The notes beneath the pieces were generated by a model. The model saw nothing but the letters and a program-made list of their open reading frames with translations, made no database searches and was not told the origin of the DNA. This document shows positions 1 through 12,509 of a stretch of 64,000 nucleotides of DNA, piece after piece. The DNA is from Clostridia bacterium (GTDB lineage Bacteria; Bacillota; Clostridia; Oscillospirales; CAG-272). The number at the start of each line of letters is the position of its first letter. Within the stretch, counting starts at the first letter, position 1. The position numbers were made by a program, and so were the translations under genes. The stretch covers positions 43,937 through 107,936 of the forward strand of contig JAFSRI010000003.1 in assembly GCA_017446155.1 (NCBI GenBank), written 5' to 3'.

Positions 1-1
1 C

Positions 2-3000
2 GCTTGCCGTCAGACGGGATTTGCGATGCTCGCATCGTCCAACCCTCAGGAAATTATGGACCTCGGCGCCGTTGCTCACCTTTCTACGATCAAGGGCAGA
101 GTTCCGTTCCTTCACTTCTTTGACGGTTTCAGAACTTCTCATGAAATTCAGAAGATCGAAGTTTGGGATTATGACGATCTCAAAGAAATGATCGACAAAG
201 ACGCGCTTGCAGCTTTCAGAGCACGTGCGCTTAACCCCGATCATCCCGTGCTTCGCGGCTCGGCTGAAAACGGAGATATTTTCTTCCAGCACAGAGAAGC
301 GTGCAACAAATATTATGACGCGCTCCCCGAAATCGTTGAGGAATATATGGACAAAGTCAATGCCAAACTCGGCACAGACTATAAGCTCTTCAACTACTAC
401 GGCGCGGCAGACGCTGACAGAGTTATCATCGCTATGGGCTCCGTTTGCGACGTTGCGGAAGAGGTTATCGACTATATGAACGCTCACGGGGAAAAGGTCG
501 GTCTTATCAAAGTAAGACTTTACCGTCCTTTCCGTGCCGACAAACTTATTGAAGCTATTCCCGCTACCTGCAAGAGCATCGCTGTTCTTGACAGAACAAA
601 AGAACCCGGATCTCTCGGCGAACCGCTTTATCTCGACGTTGTAACGGCTCTCGCTCAGGCAGGCAAGACCGTAAAAGTCGTAGGCGGTCGTTACGGCCTC
701 GGCTCAAAAGATACACCGCCGTCCTCGATATTCGCCGTATATGAAAACCTTTCGGCAAAAGAGCCGAAGAACGGTTTTACGATAGGCATCACGGATGACG
801 TAACGGGGCTTTCCCTCGAAGAAAAGCCCGCACCCGACACGGCTGCGGCAGGCACGATCTCCTGCAAGTTCTGGGGCCTCGGCGGCGACGGTACTGTCGG
901 CGCAAACAAGAACTCGATAAAGATCATCGGCGACCATACCGACAAATATATTCAGGCATACTTCCAGTATGACTCCAAGAAAACAGGCGGCTTTACGGTT
1001 TCTCACCTCCGTTTTGGTGACAAGCCCATAAAGAGCCCCTATTATATCACAAAAGCTGACTTTGTCGCTTGCCACAATCACGCTTACCTCGAACAGTATG
1101 ATATGGTATCCGACGTTAAGCCCGGCGGCGTATTCCTTCTCGACTGCCCGTGGACAACGGAAGAACTTGAAAAACATCTTCCCGGCCAGGTAAAGGCTTA
1201 CATCGCCAACAACAACGTAAACTTCTACGTAATCGACGCTACCGGCACCGCTATGGGCCTCGGCAACGTAAAAGTTAAAAACACGGTTCTTCAATCTGCG
1301 TTCTTCTCGCTTGCAAACATTTTGCCGGCAGAAGAAGCGAAAGAATATATGAAGAAGATGGCGTATAAGTCATACATCAAAAAGGGCGAAGCCATCGTAA
1401 ACCTCAACTACGCCGCTATCGACGCAGGCGCAGGCGCGGCAAAGAAAGTTGACGTTCCCGCTTCCTGGAAGACGGCGACGCCGGATGCTCCCAAAGCTCC
1501 CGTAACGGGCAAGAGAGCTGACCTTGTTGATTTCGTCAACAACGTTGCCCGTCCCGTAAACGCCATGAAGGGCGACAGTCTCCCCGTTTCCGCATTCGAG
1601 AACATGGCAGACGGCACATATCCGCAGGGCGCTTCCGCTTATGACAAACGCGGCGTTGCTGTCAAAGTTCCCGTTTGGCATGCTGAAAACTGCATCCAGT
1701 GCAATCAGTGCTCTTACGTTTGCCCGCACGCGGCAATCAGACCGTTCGCTATGAACGCCAAAGAAGCCGCAAACGCTCCCGCAAACACCAAGTTCACCGC
1801 TAAGATGATCGGCAAGGGATGCGAAGAATATAAGTTCACAATAGCTGTTTCGCCTCTCGACTGTATGGGATGCGGCGTGTGCGTAGGCGCTTGCCCGACA
1901 AAACCCGAAAAGAGAGCGCTTGAAATGGTTCTTACCGAAACACAGCTCGACCAGCAGGCACCGTTTGATTACGCCGTTGAAAACGTTACGAAGAAAACAA
2001 CTCCGTTCGCTGACACGACGGTTAAGGGCAGCCAGTTCAACCAGCCGCTGCTTCAATTCTCCGGCTCTTGCGCAGGATGCGCCGAAACAACTTACGCTCG
2101 CCTTGTTACACAGCTCTACGGCGAAAGAATGTATATCTCCAACGCTACCGGTTGTTCTTCAATTTGGGGCGGCTCGGCTCCTTCCACGCCGTACACGGTA
2201 AACAACGAAAGCGGCAAAGGTCCGGCTTGGGCAAACTCGCTGTTTGAAGATAACGCAGAGCACGGCTTCGGTATGGTAACTGCTGTTAAGACGAGAAGAG
2301 AACACCTTGCAAACGTTGTAAGAGAACTCATCGCTCAGCCGCAGACACAGCAGGCTATCAAAGACGCAGGCGCTGAATGGCTTGAAAAGATGAACGATTC
2401 CAAGGAATCCGAGATCGCGGGCAAGAAACTTGTTGAAGCTTGCCGCGAAAACGTTTCCACAATCGACGAAAGCATCGCTTTCCTTGCTTCTCCCGTGGCG
2501 AAAGAAATGTTCGGCGACAAGGCGAACGAGATGCTTGAACAGGATAAAGCACGCAAAGCTGCCGGCGAAAAATACTGCGGCTGCAGCGCTTGCAAGCTCG
2601 CGCTCGAAGTGATAGAATCTGCCGATATGCTCGCAAAGAAATCCGTTTGGATCTTCGGCGGAGACGGTTGGGCATATGACATCGGTTTCGGCGGACTTGA
2701 CCACGTTCTCGCTTCCGGCGAAGACGTAAACGTCATGGTATTCGATACCGAGGTTTACTCCAACACAGGCGGTCAGGCTTCCAAGGCTTCTCAGGTCGGT
2801 CAGGTTGCTCAGTTCGCGGCGGCAGGCAAGGCGATAAAGAAAAAGAACCTCGCTGAGATCGCTATGAGCTACGGTTACGTTTACGTTGCTCAGGTAGCTA
2901 TGGGCGCTGATATGAACCAGACGATAAAGGCTATCACCGAAGCTGAGGCTTACCACGGTCCGTCGCTTATCATCGGTTACGCTCCGTGCGAAATGCATGG

Positions 3001-3307
3001 ACTTAAAGGCGGCATGACAAACTGCCAGAGCGAAATGAAGAAAGCCGTTGAGGCAGGTTATTGGCAGACGTTCCGCTTCAATCCCGCAAACGTTGCCGAA
3101 GGCAAGAACCCGCTCACCGTTGACTGCAAGGCTCCGACAGCTGATTACGTTGAGTTCATCAAGAGCGAAACACGTTACAGCCGTCTTATGACTTCCTTCC
3201 CGGAAAGAGCAGAAGCGCTCTTCGCTCAGGCAAGCGAGCTCGCCAAAGAAAAATACGATCACCTCGTTAAGCTCAAAGATATGTATGAGCCGAAGGTTGA
3301 AGGTTAA
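2..3307 (+). CDS. nifJ: Pyruvate:ferredoxin (flavodoxin) oxidoreductase, 5' truncated by window edge
   Basis: Oxidises pyruvate with CoA to acetyl-CoA and CO2 and reduces ferredoxin, the central step of anaerobic pyruvate breakdown in the cytosol. The reading frame is open from base 2, so the first visible ATG (26) is internal: the upstream codons read ACRQTGFA, a family motif. About 1,100 residues remain of a usual 1,170-1,200. Visible, numbered from base 26: two 4Fe-4S ferredoxin motifs (CIQCNQCSYVC near 556 and CMGCGVCVGAC near 613), the CAGCAE stretch near 682 and CGCSAC near 851 that bind the third cluster, and the thiamine-diphosphate motif GGDGWAYDIG near 879. A clear terminator follows, so this is the last gene of its transcript. 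Identity is certain; only the N-terminus is unseen. Confidence 0.97.
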   Translation, partial: ACRQTGFAMLASSNPQEIMDLGAVAHLSTIKGRVPFLHFFDGFRTSHEIQKIEVWDYDDLKEMIDKDALAAFRARALNPDHPVLRGSAENGDIFFQHREACNKYYDALPEIVEEYMDKVNAKLGTDYKLFNYYGAADADRVIIAMGSVCDVAEEVIDYMNAHGEKVGLIKVRLYRPFRADKLIEAIPATCKSIAVLDRTKEPGSLGEPLYLDVVTALAQAGKTVKVVGGRYGLGSKDTPPSSIFAVYENLSAKEPKNGFTIGITDDVTGLSLEEKPAPDTAAAGTISCKFWGLGGDGTVGANKNSIKIIGDHTDKYIQAYFQYDSKKTGGFTVSHLRFGDKPIKSPYYITKADFVACHNHAYLEQYDMVSDVKPGGVFLLDCPWTTEELEKHLPGQVKAYIANNNVNFYVIDATGTAMGLGNVKVKNTVLQSAFFSLANILPAEEAKEYMKKMAYKSYIKKGEAIVNLNYAAIDAGAGAAKKVDVPASWKTATPDAPKAPVTGKRADLVDFVNNVARPVNAMKGDSLPVSAFENMADGTYPQGASAYDKRGVAVKVPVWHAENCIQCNQCSYVCPHAAIRPFAMNAKEAANAPANTKFTAKMIGKGCEEYKFTIAVSPLDCMGCGVCVGACPTKPEKRALEMVLTETQLDQQAPFDYAVENVTKKTTPFADTTVKGSQFNQPLLQFSGSCAGCAETTYARLVTQLYGERMYISNATGCSSIWGGSAPSTPYTVNNESGKGPAWANSLFEDNAEHGFGMVTAVKTRREHLANVVRELIAQPQTQQAIKDAGAEWLEKMNDSKESEIAGKKLVEACRENVSTIDESIAFLASPVAKEMFGDKANEMLEQDKARKAAGEKYCGCSACKLALEVIESADMLAKKSVWIFGGDGWAYDIGFGGLDHVLASGEDVNVMVFDTEVYSNTGGQASKASQVGQVAQFAAAGKAIKKKNLAEIAMSYGYVYVAQVAMGADMNQTIKAITEAEAYHGPSLIIGYAPCEMHGLKGGMTNCQSEMKKAVEAGYWQTFRFNPANVAEGKNPLTVDCKAPTADYVEFIKSETRYSRLMTSFPERAEALFAQASELAKEKYDHLVKLKDMYEPKVEG

Positions 3308-3337
3308 TTTGACCGTATTATATATTATAGGAAAAAA

Positions 3338-3361
3338 AGCTCCCCACACGGGGAGCTTTTT
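3338..3361 (+). terminator. Intrinsic terminator of nifJ
   Basis: An 8-bp GC-rich stem (AGCTCCCC with GGGGAGCT, loop ACAC) followed by a T run, 31 bases after the nifJ stop codon. Confidence 0.9.
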
Positions 3362-3462
3362 GCGTGTAATTTCAATGGAAGTTGAACAGGCTTATTTTAA
3401 ATATTTAGACTTGGAAATAGATTTTTTTGAGTTTTTGCTTGGCTATATTTATAAATAAAAAT

Positions 3463-3778
3463 CCGAGAGCAATAAATACTCTCAGATATATTTGTGTATG
3501 GTAAAGTTTCTTTTTGTTATTTATTTAAACAACAAAAAATCCGAGAGCGGTAAATACTCTCGGATAAATTTGTATGGGGTAAAGCTTCTTTTTGTTGATT
3601 TATTTAATCAACAAAAAATCCGAGAGCAATAAATACTCTCGGATAAATTTGTATGGGGTAAAGTTTCTTTTGGTTGTTTATTTAAACAACAAAAAATCCG
3701 AGAGCGGTAAATACTCTCGGATATATTTGTATATGGTAAAGTTTCTTTTGGTTACTTTTCTTTACAAAGAAAAGTAAC
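3463..3778. repeat. Four tandem 78-79 bp repeats, each with a terminator-like hairpin on the minus strand
   Basis: CCGAGAGC begins at 3463, 3541, 3620 and 3698. Each unit holds CCGAGAG..CTCTCGG (7-bp stem). On the minus strand this hairpin is followed by ATTTTTTGTTG (ATTTTTATTT in the copy at 3463), so each copy reads as an intrinsic terminator for transcription leaving rplA. A second AT-rich inverted repeat (GTTGATTTATTTAATCAAC type) separates the units, and a perfect 13-bp hairpin (3751-3763 with 3766-3778) abuts the rplA stop codon. The copy at 3463 is the most diverged. No coding role is seen; a short open frame here is only the repeat read through. Confidence 0.85.
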
Positions 3779-4471
3779 TCAGCCGAGTTTGGCAGCGTTA
3801 ACTTTAACGCCGGGGCCCATGGTAGAAGCAACTACGCAACTCTTGATATACTGACCTTTAGCGGCAGCGGGTTTCGCCTTGATGACAGCGCCCATAAGCG
3901 TGTTGAAGTTGTCGATGAGTTTTTCTTCGCCGAAGGAAGCCTTGCCAATGGGGCAGTGAATGATGTTTGTTTTGTCAAGACGGTATTCAATCTTACCTGC
4001 CTTAGCTTCTGTAACAGCCTTTGCAACGTCGGGAGTAACCGTGCCTGCTTTGGGGTTCGGCATAAGTCCCTTAGGACCAAGGACTTTACCGAGACGACCG
4101 ATAACGCCCATCATGTCAGGGGTAGCGATAACTACGTCGAAATCGAACCAGTTTTCTTTCTGGATCTTTTCAACATACTCTGCGCCGCCTGCATAATCTG
4201 CGCCTGCGTCGAGGGCTGTCTGAACTTTATCTTCTTTGCAGAAAACAAGAGTACGGATCGTTTTACCTGTTCCGTGCGGAAGAACTACCGCACCGCGAAC
4301 CTGCTGATCTGCGTGACGGCTGTCAACGCCGAGACGAATGTGAAGTTCGATTGTTTCATCGAATTTTGCTTTTGATGTTTGAAGAACGAGAGCGACTGCT
4401 TCGTTTGCATCATAAAGTTTTGCGCGTTCAACGAGTTTCGCGCTGTCTGTATATTTCTTACCTTTGCTCAT
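3779..4471 (-). CDS. rplA: 50S ribosomal protein L1
   Basis: Binds 23S rRNA at the L1 stalk, helps release of deacylated tRNA from the E site, and in many bacteria represses its own L11-L1 operon. 230 residues, the normal length, starting MSKGKKY and containing the family stretch [22 protein letters not shown] lies upstream of the start at 4471. It follows rplK by 19 bases as the last gene of the rpmG-secE-nusG-rplK-rplA transcript and ends in TGA, which shows that TGA is an ordinary stop in this genome. An unusual series of tandem terminators follows. Confidence 0.98.
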   Translation of the reverse strand: MSKGKKYTDSAKLVERAKLYDANEAVALVLQTSKAKFDETIELHIRLGVDSRHADQQVRGAVVLPHGTGKTIRTLVFCKEDKVQTALDAGADYAGGAEYVEKIQKENWFDFDVVIATPDMMGVIGRLGKVLGPKGLMPNPKAGTVTPDVAKAVTEAKAGKIEYRLDKTNIIHCPIGKASFGEEKLIDNFNTLMGAVIKAKPAAAKGQYIKSCVVASTMGPGVKVNAAKLG

Positions 4472-4490
4472 TTTAAGTCACTCTCCTTTC

Positions 4491-4916
4491 TCAGTCTTCT
4501 ACGACAACGCCCATGCTGCGTACCGTGCCTGCGATCATACTCATTGCGGCTTCGAGGGAAGCGGCGTTGAGGTCGGGCATTTTTGTTTCAGCGATCTTCT
4601 GGACCTGTGCCTTTGTGATCGTGGCAACTTTTGTTTTGTTCGGAACAGCGGAAGCTGTTTCAATGTTGCAAGCCTTTTTGATAAGAACTGCTGCGGGGGG
4701 AGTTTTCGTGATGAACGAGAAGCTTCTGTCCGCGTAAATCGTGATGACAACGGGGATTATAAGACCGATGTCGTTTTTTGTACGTTCGTTGAATTCTTTT
4801 GTGAAAGCAGCGATGTTAACACCGTGCTGACCGAGAGCCGGACCAACCGGCGGTTGGGGAGTAGCTTTGCCCGCGGGGAGCTGAAGCTTTACAAATGCCA
4901 TTATCTTTTTTGCCAT
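4491..4916 (-). CDS. rplK: 50S ribosomal protein L11
   Basis: Forms the GTPase-associated centre of the large subunit with 23S rRNA; needed for factor function and stringent-response sensing. 141 residues, the family length, with the N-terminal proline-rich switch ([20 protein letters not shown]) and C-terminal RNA-binding domain. A strong GGAGGTG sits before ATG 4916. The 111-base gap to nusG contains a small hairpin (GGGAG..CTCCC on the minus strand) whose role is not known. Confidence 0.98.
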   Translation of the reverse strand: MAKKIMAFVKLQLPAGKATPQPPVGPALGQHGVNIAAFTKEFNERTKNDIGLIIPVVITIYADRSFSFITKTPPAAVLIKKACNIETASAVPNKTKVATITKAQVQKIAETKMPDLNAASLEAAMSMIAGTVRSMGVVVED

Positions 4917-5027
4917 AATTCTTTTACACCTCCGAATGTGGTTTCAATCGGGAGATTACAAATTTTCTCCCTCCCACTTTGAGCGACGTTCCGTGGCAAC
5001 GGGCGCCGCCGAAAAACTTGTTTATTT

Positions 5028-5561
5028 TCAGATTTTTTCGATGCTTTGCGCATCGAGCTCCACCGGAGTTTCGCGTCCGAAAACGGATGCGAGCACCGTG
5101 ATGGTTTTGAAATCCGCGGAAATTGCGGAAATCGTTCCCTCGAAATTTGCCATCGGGCCGTTTTTGATTTTTACTCTGTCGCCGACGGTAAAGCCGGTGG
5201 TGACAACCTTTGTGTCAACGCCGAGCGCTTCTACTTCTGCGTCGGAGAGCGGCACGGGGCGAGAGCCGGGACCAACGAAACCTGTCGCGCCTGTGATGTT
5301 TCTTACGATATGCCAGGTCGCGTCGGACATTACCATTTTTACGAGAACATAACTTGGGAAGAGCTTTTCTTCTTTTGTTTTGATCTCACCTGAGGTAGTT
5401 GTCGTTTCAACGGTTTCCGTGGGAACTCTTACGTCGCTTATGAGATCTTGCAGACCTCTGTTTTCGATGATTTTTTCGAGTGTGGTTTTAACCTTGTTTT
5501 CATACCCCGAATAAGTATGGACAATGTACCATTTCAGTTCGGGTGAGTATTCGTCCAACAT
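5028..5561 (-). CDS. nusG: Transcription termination/antitermination factor NusG
   Basis: Binds RNA polymerase and affects pausing, termination and transcription-translation coupling. 177 residues with the NGN domain at the N-terminus (WYIVHTYSGYENKV, then FPSYVLVKM) and a KOW domain at the C-terminus (GDRVKIKNGPMANFEGTI). The order secE-nusG-rplK-rplA is the usual bacterial one. The short threonine-rich insertion in the NGN domain (residues about 50-62) is mild and within family variation. Confidence 0.97.
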   Translation of the reverse strand: MLDEYSPELKWYIVHTYSGYENKVKTTLEKIIENRGLQDLISDVRVPTETVETTTTSGEIKTKEEKLFPSYVLVKMVMSDATWHIVRNITGATGFVGPGSRPVPLSDAEVEALGVDTKVVTTGFTVGDRVKIKNGPMANFEGTISAISADFKTITVLASVFGRETPVELDAQSIEKI

Positions 5562-5582
5562 GATCGGTTCTCCTGTCTCAGA

Positions 5583-6173
5583 TTACGAAACGGGACGGAT
5601 CAAATCGAACCAGTCTTTAAGAGCGGTAACGCCCTTGCCGAGGCCGAAGTCTATAAGTGCTAAAACAGCGGCGCATACAACGAGTGTAACGAGAACAACG
5701 GCGGAGTTTTTCCAAAGCTGTTGTTTTGTCGGCCACACGAGTTTTTTGAATTCCGCGTTATAGTCTTTCCAGAACTTGTCGGTTTTTTCTCTGAACTTCT
5801 TGCTGAAAAGACGGATAGCAAAATAGAGAACGACGAGGAATACGACTACTGCAACCGCTATAACAAAGTTGATGTGCTCGGCAAACCAAGATTTTTTCTC
5901 GGTAGTCGTTGTTTCTTCCGTTGTTTCGCCGGTTGTTGTCGTGTCGGTGGTTTCAACGGGAGCCGATGTTTCTGTCGGGTCTTTCGTTTCCGTTTCCTCA
6001 GATCCTTCGGTAGGTTCTTCCGTCGACGTGATCGTCATCGTTTCATCTTCTGTTGCGCCAACCGATGTAAGCGTCAATGTACCTTCATCGTCAGCTGCGA
6101 GAGCGCAAAGACTGAAAACGGAGATCATCATGACTACTGCTATGAGCAGAGCCCAAAACTTTTTGTTTGTCAT
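5583..6173 (-). CDS. secE: SecE translocase subunit with signal-peptide-like N-terminus and T/E-rich linker
   Basis: SecE clamps SecY in the SecYEG protein-conducting channel of the cytoplasmic membrane. The C-terminal half is typical: an amphipathic helix with AEFKKLVWPTKQQLWKNS (139-157) and the final membrane segment (about 158-176). The N-terminal half is unusual for a Firmicute: a signal-peptide-like segment (1-26, ending CALAAD), a roughly 70-residue acidic T/E-rich linker (28-93), then an extra membrane helix (103-123). This makes 196 residues instead of the common 60-80 of Gram-positive SecE. The start at 6173 is chosen for AAGGAG upstream; an in-frame codon at 6230 overlaps rpmG and lacks a site. 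The gene lies between rpmG and nusG, as expected. Confidence 0.92.
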   Translation of the reverse strand: MTNKKFWALLIAVVMMISVFSLCALAADDEGTLTLTSVGATEDETMTITSTEEPTEGSEETETKDPTETSAPVETTDTTTTGETTEETTTTEKKSWFAEHINFVIAVAVVVFLVVLYFAIRLFSKKFREKTDKFWKDYNAEFKKLVWPTKQQLWKNSAVVLVTLVVCAAVLALIDFGLGKGVTALKDWFDLIRPVS

Positions 6174-6184
6174 TTCGATTCTCC

Positions 6185-6334
6185 TTACTTTGTTTCTCTG
6201 TGAAGCGTGTGTTTGCGGCAGAACTTGCAATATTTGTTCATTTCAAGTCTGTCGGGATCGTTTTTCTTGTTTTTCATCGTGTCATAGTTTCTTTGCTTGC
6301 ATTCCGTGCAGGCGAGAGTGATTTTTACGCGCAT
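6185..6334 (-). CDS. rpmG: 50S ribosomal protein L33
   Basis: Small zinc-binding ribosomal protein of the large subunit. 49 residues starting [12 protein letters not shown], with two CxxC pairs (CTEC and CKFC), so this is the zinc-binding (C+) form. AGGAGGTG lies just upstream of ATG 6334; a longer in-frame extension to 6526 has no ribosome binding site and runs through a terminator hairpin, so it is rejected. First gene of the rpmG-secE-nusG-rplK-rplA transcript, behind a long structured leader. Confidence 0.97.
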   Translation of the reverse strand: MRVKITLACTECKQRNYDTMKNKKNDPDRLEMNKYCKFCRKHTLHRETK

Positions 6335-6363
6335 ATCGGCACCTCCTGATTTTACTTGAAGCT

Positions 6364-6396
6364 GAAAAAAGCTTCTGTTCTTTTGAAAACAGAAGC
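6364..6396 (-). terminator. Terminator/attenuator hairpin in the rpmG leader
   Basis: A 9-bp stem (GCTTCTGTT with AACAGAAGC) followed by a T6 run on the minus strand. It lies between the promoter at 6527-6555 and rpmG at 6334, where full termination would silence an essential operon. A regulated attenuator is therefore plausible (inference). Confidence 0.7.
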
Positions 6397-6526
6397 GCAC
6401 ACAAAATTCCACGGCAATACCGTGATATATATTTTGTTTTTGTGGCGGCACTGTTTTCGTACCTCCCTCATACTCGGATATGGTGCGTAACAAGAACCGC
6501 ACGTATACGTCCGCAGAGGTAAACAC

Positions 6527-6555
6527 ATAATATCACACTTTTTCAGTATTGTCAA
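6527..6555 (-). promoter_or_regulatory. Sigma-A promoter of the rpmG-secE-nusG-rplK-rplA operon
   Basis: On the minus strand TTGACA (6555-6550), a 17-base spacer and TATTAT (6532-6527). The predicted transcript has a leader of about 185 bases before rpmG. Confidence 0.8.
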
Positions 6556-6751
6556 TAGTTTTTTGAAAATAGTTAATATATATTATATAATACTGTTTCA
6601 AATTATTTTACTTGTGTCAAATTGTTTTCACAGCGGAGGTGAGGGTGGGGCGAGTCTTTTAGTTTAACACTTTTATCGGCGTTTGCTTTTTTGTGATTTT
6701 GCGGGTTTATTTGAGAAAAGGCATAAAAACGGTGTTTGATCGGATTCTGAG

Positions 6752-6873
6752 TTCCGCGCCGCCGCGGCGCTTCGCGCGCGGCGCGCCGTGCGATGCTGTG
6801 GTTGAGCGAAATTAGAAAAAAAGTTGCACGGCGCGCCTGTTTCCGTTTTCAACGGAAACGCGGCGGCGCGGAA
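6752..6873. repeat. Nested GC-rich inverted repeat between the rpmG promoter and obgE
   Basis: Outer arms TTCCGCGCCGCCGCG (6752-6766) and CGCGGCGGCGCGGAA (6859-6873) are perfect complements. Inner arms GGCGCGCCGTGC (6780-6791) and GCACGGCGCGCC (6826-6837) are also perfect, and a small hairpin (6841-6857) lies between the right-hand arms. The composition is far more GC-rich than the AT-rich surroundings. No protein is supported here. Confidence 0.75.
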
Positions 6874-6894
6874 ATGCAAAAAACCGCAAAAACA

Positions 6895-6920
6895 AAACCG
6901 CGGTGTTTCCGCGGTTTTTC
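6895..6920 (-). terminator. Terminator of the ligA-Nudix-obgE transcript
   Basis: AAACCGCGG..CCGCGGTTT hairpin directly after the obgE stop, followed on the minus strand by TTTTGTTTTT. Confidence 0.8.
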
Positions 6921-11151
<4,231 letters not shown>

Positions 11152-11226
11152 AAAATATCTTTTCGCGTCCTTCGGCGGTGAACGCGAAAAAATAAAATTT
11201 ATCGCCGGGAAAGTGTTTAACCTTGT

Positions 11227-12488
11227 ATGAAAACAAAAGCTGTAAGACTCTACGGAGTAAACGACCTTCGTCTTGAAGAATTTGATTTGCCGGAAATTAC
11301 CGACGGTGAAATACTCGCGCAGGTAATATCGGACAGTATCTGTATGTCCACATATAAAGCCGCAAATCAAGGCACCGCGCACAAGAGAGTTCCCGACGAC
11401 ATCGCCGAGAACCCCGTTATCGTCGGGCACGAATTCTGCGGAAAAATAGTTAAAGTCGGCGCGGAATGGAAAGATAAATATAAAGAGGGCGACAAGTTTG
11501 TAATTCAGCCTGCGCTCAATTATAAGGGCAGCCTGCCTCGCCCGGATATTCTTACAGGTACATAGGCGGCGACGCTACGTATATAGTGATACCTCACGAG
11601 GTAATGGAGCTCAACTGCCTGCTTCCTTATAACGGCGACGCGTATTTTTACGGCTCGCTTTCCGAACCGATGAGCTGTATCGTTGGCGGCTATCACGCTT
11701 GCTATCATACAAAGAATGGCTCATACGTTCATCATATGGGTATAAAACAGGGCGGAAACATGGCGATACTCGCGGGAGTCGGCCCTATGGGTCTCGGCGC
11801 CATCGACTATGCGCTTCATAACGACATTCGCCCGTCGCTGCTTGTGGTGACAGACATCGACGCTGCAAGACTTGAACGCGCCTCGAAACTTCTCACGGTC
11901 GAGGACGCGGCAAAACACGGCGTAAAACTCATATACGTCAATACTTCGGGCATGGAAGATCCCGTGACGTACATAAAAGAACTTAATGGCGGAAACGGTT
12001 ATGACGACGTGCTCGTTTATGCTCCGGTAAAACCCGTGGTAGAGCAGGGCGACGCACTGCTCGGCCGCGACGGCTGCCTTAATTTCTTCGCAGGTCCTAC
12101 AAACCCCGCTTTCGCGGCTATGTTCAATTTCTACAACGTTCACTATTCGTCAACGCACGTCGTCGGAACTTCGGGCGGCAACGTAGACGATATGAAAGAA
12201 TCGATAAAAATGATGGAAACGAAAGCGATCGACCCTGCGGTGATGATTACCCACGTCGGAGGACTCGACAGCGTTGCGGAAACGACGCTTAACCTGCCGC
12301 ATATTCCGGGCGGGAAGAAACTTGTTTATACGAATATTTCAATGCCGATGACGGCGATAGCCGATTTTGAAAAGCTGGGCGAGGCTGACCCGCTATTCAA
12401 AAAGCTGGCGCAGATCGTAAACGATAACAACGGTATATGGTGTGCGGAGGCGGAAAAATATCTGCTTGCAAACGCCAAAGCCATTTGA
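11227..12488 (+). pseudogene. Zinc-type alcohol dehydrogenase like L-sorbose-1-phosphate reductase, frameshifted
   Basis: Medium-chain dehydrogenase, probably oxidising or reducing a sugar or polyol phosphate. The first frame (11227-11565) has the catalytic-zinc motif GHEFCG and stops at TAG 11563. The second frame, shifted by one base, takes over near 11536-11541 (PGYSYRYIGGDATYIVIPHEV) and runs to 12488 with the Rossmann GVGPMGLGA. A lost base in CTGCCTCG (for example CTGGCCTCG) would restore one protein of about 420 residues. Similarity to SorE-type enzymes is by recall of the N-terminus (SDSICMSTYKAANQG). No good ribosome binding site is seen before 11227. It lies 21 bases before the aldolase-SDR gene, in one operon. 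Confidence 0.8.
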
Positions 12489-12509
12489 TATAAAGGAGCG
12501 GGATAAAAA

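Noticed and set aside
3592..3777. Open frame with internally repeated peptide inside the tandem repeats
   Set aside because: It is only the 78-79 bp repeat read in frame; no ribosome binding site, and the hairpins explain the sequence.
3463..3778. CRISPR array
   Set aside because: Units are contiguous and differ only by a few bases; there are no variable spacers and no cas genes.
6185..6526. 113-residue protein containing L33 as its C-terminus
   Set aside because: The extension crosses the leader terminator hairpin and lacks a start site; L33 has its own AGGAGGTG and ATG at 6334.
11160..11195. Terminator after the DUF3006 gene
   Set aside because: A hairpin exists (TTTCGCGT / ACGCGAAA), but it is followed by an A-rich, not T-rich, stretch on the plus strand.
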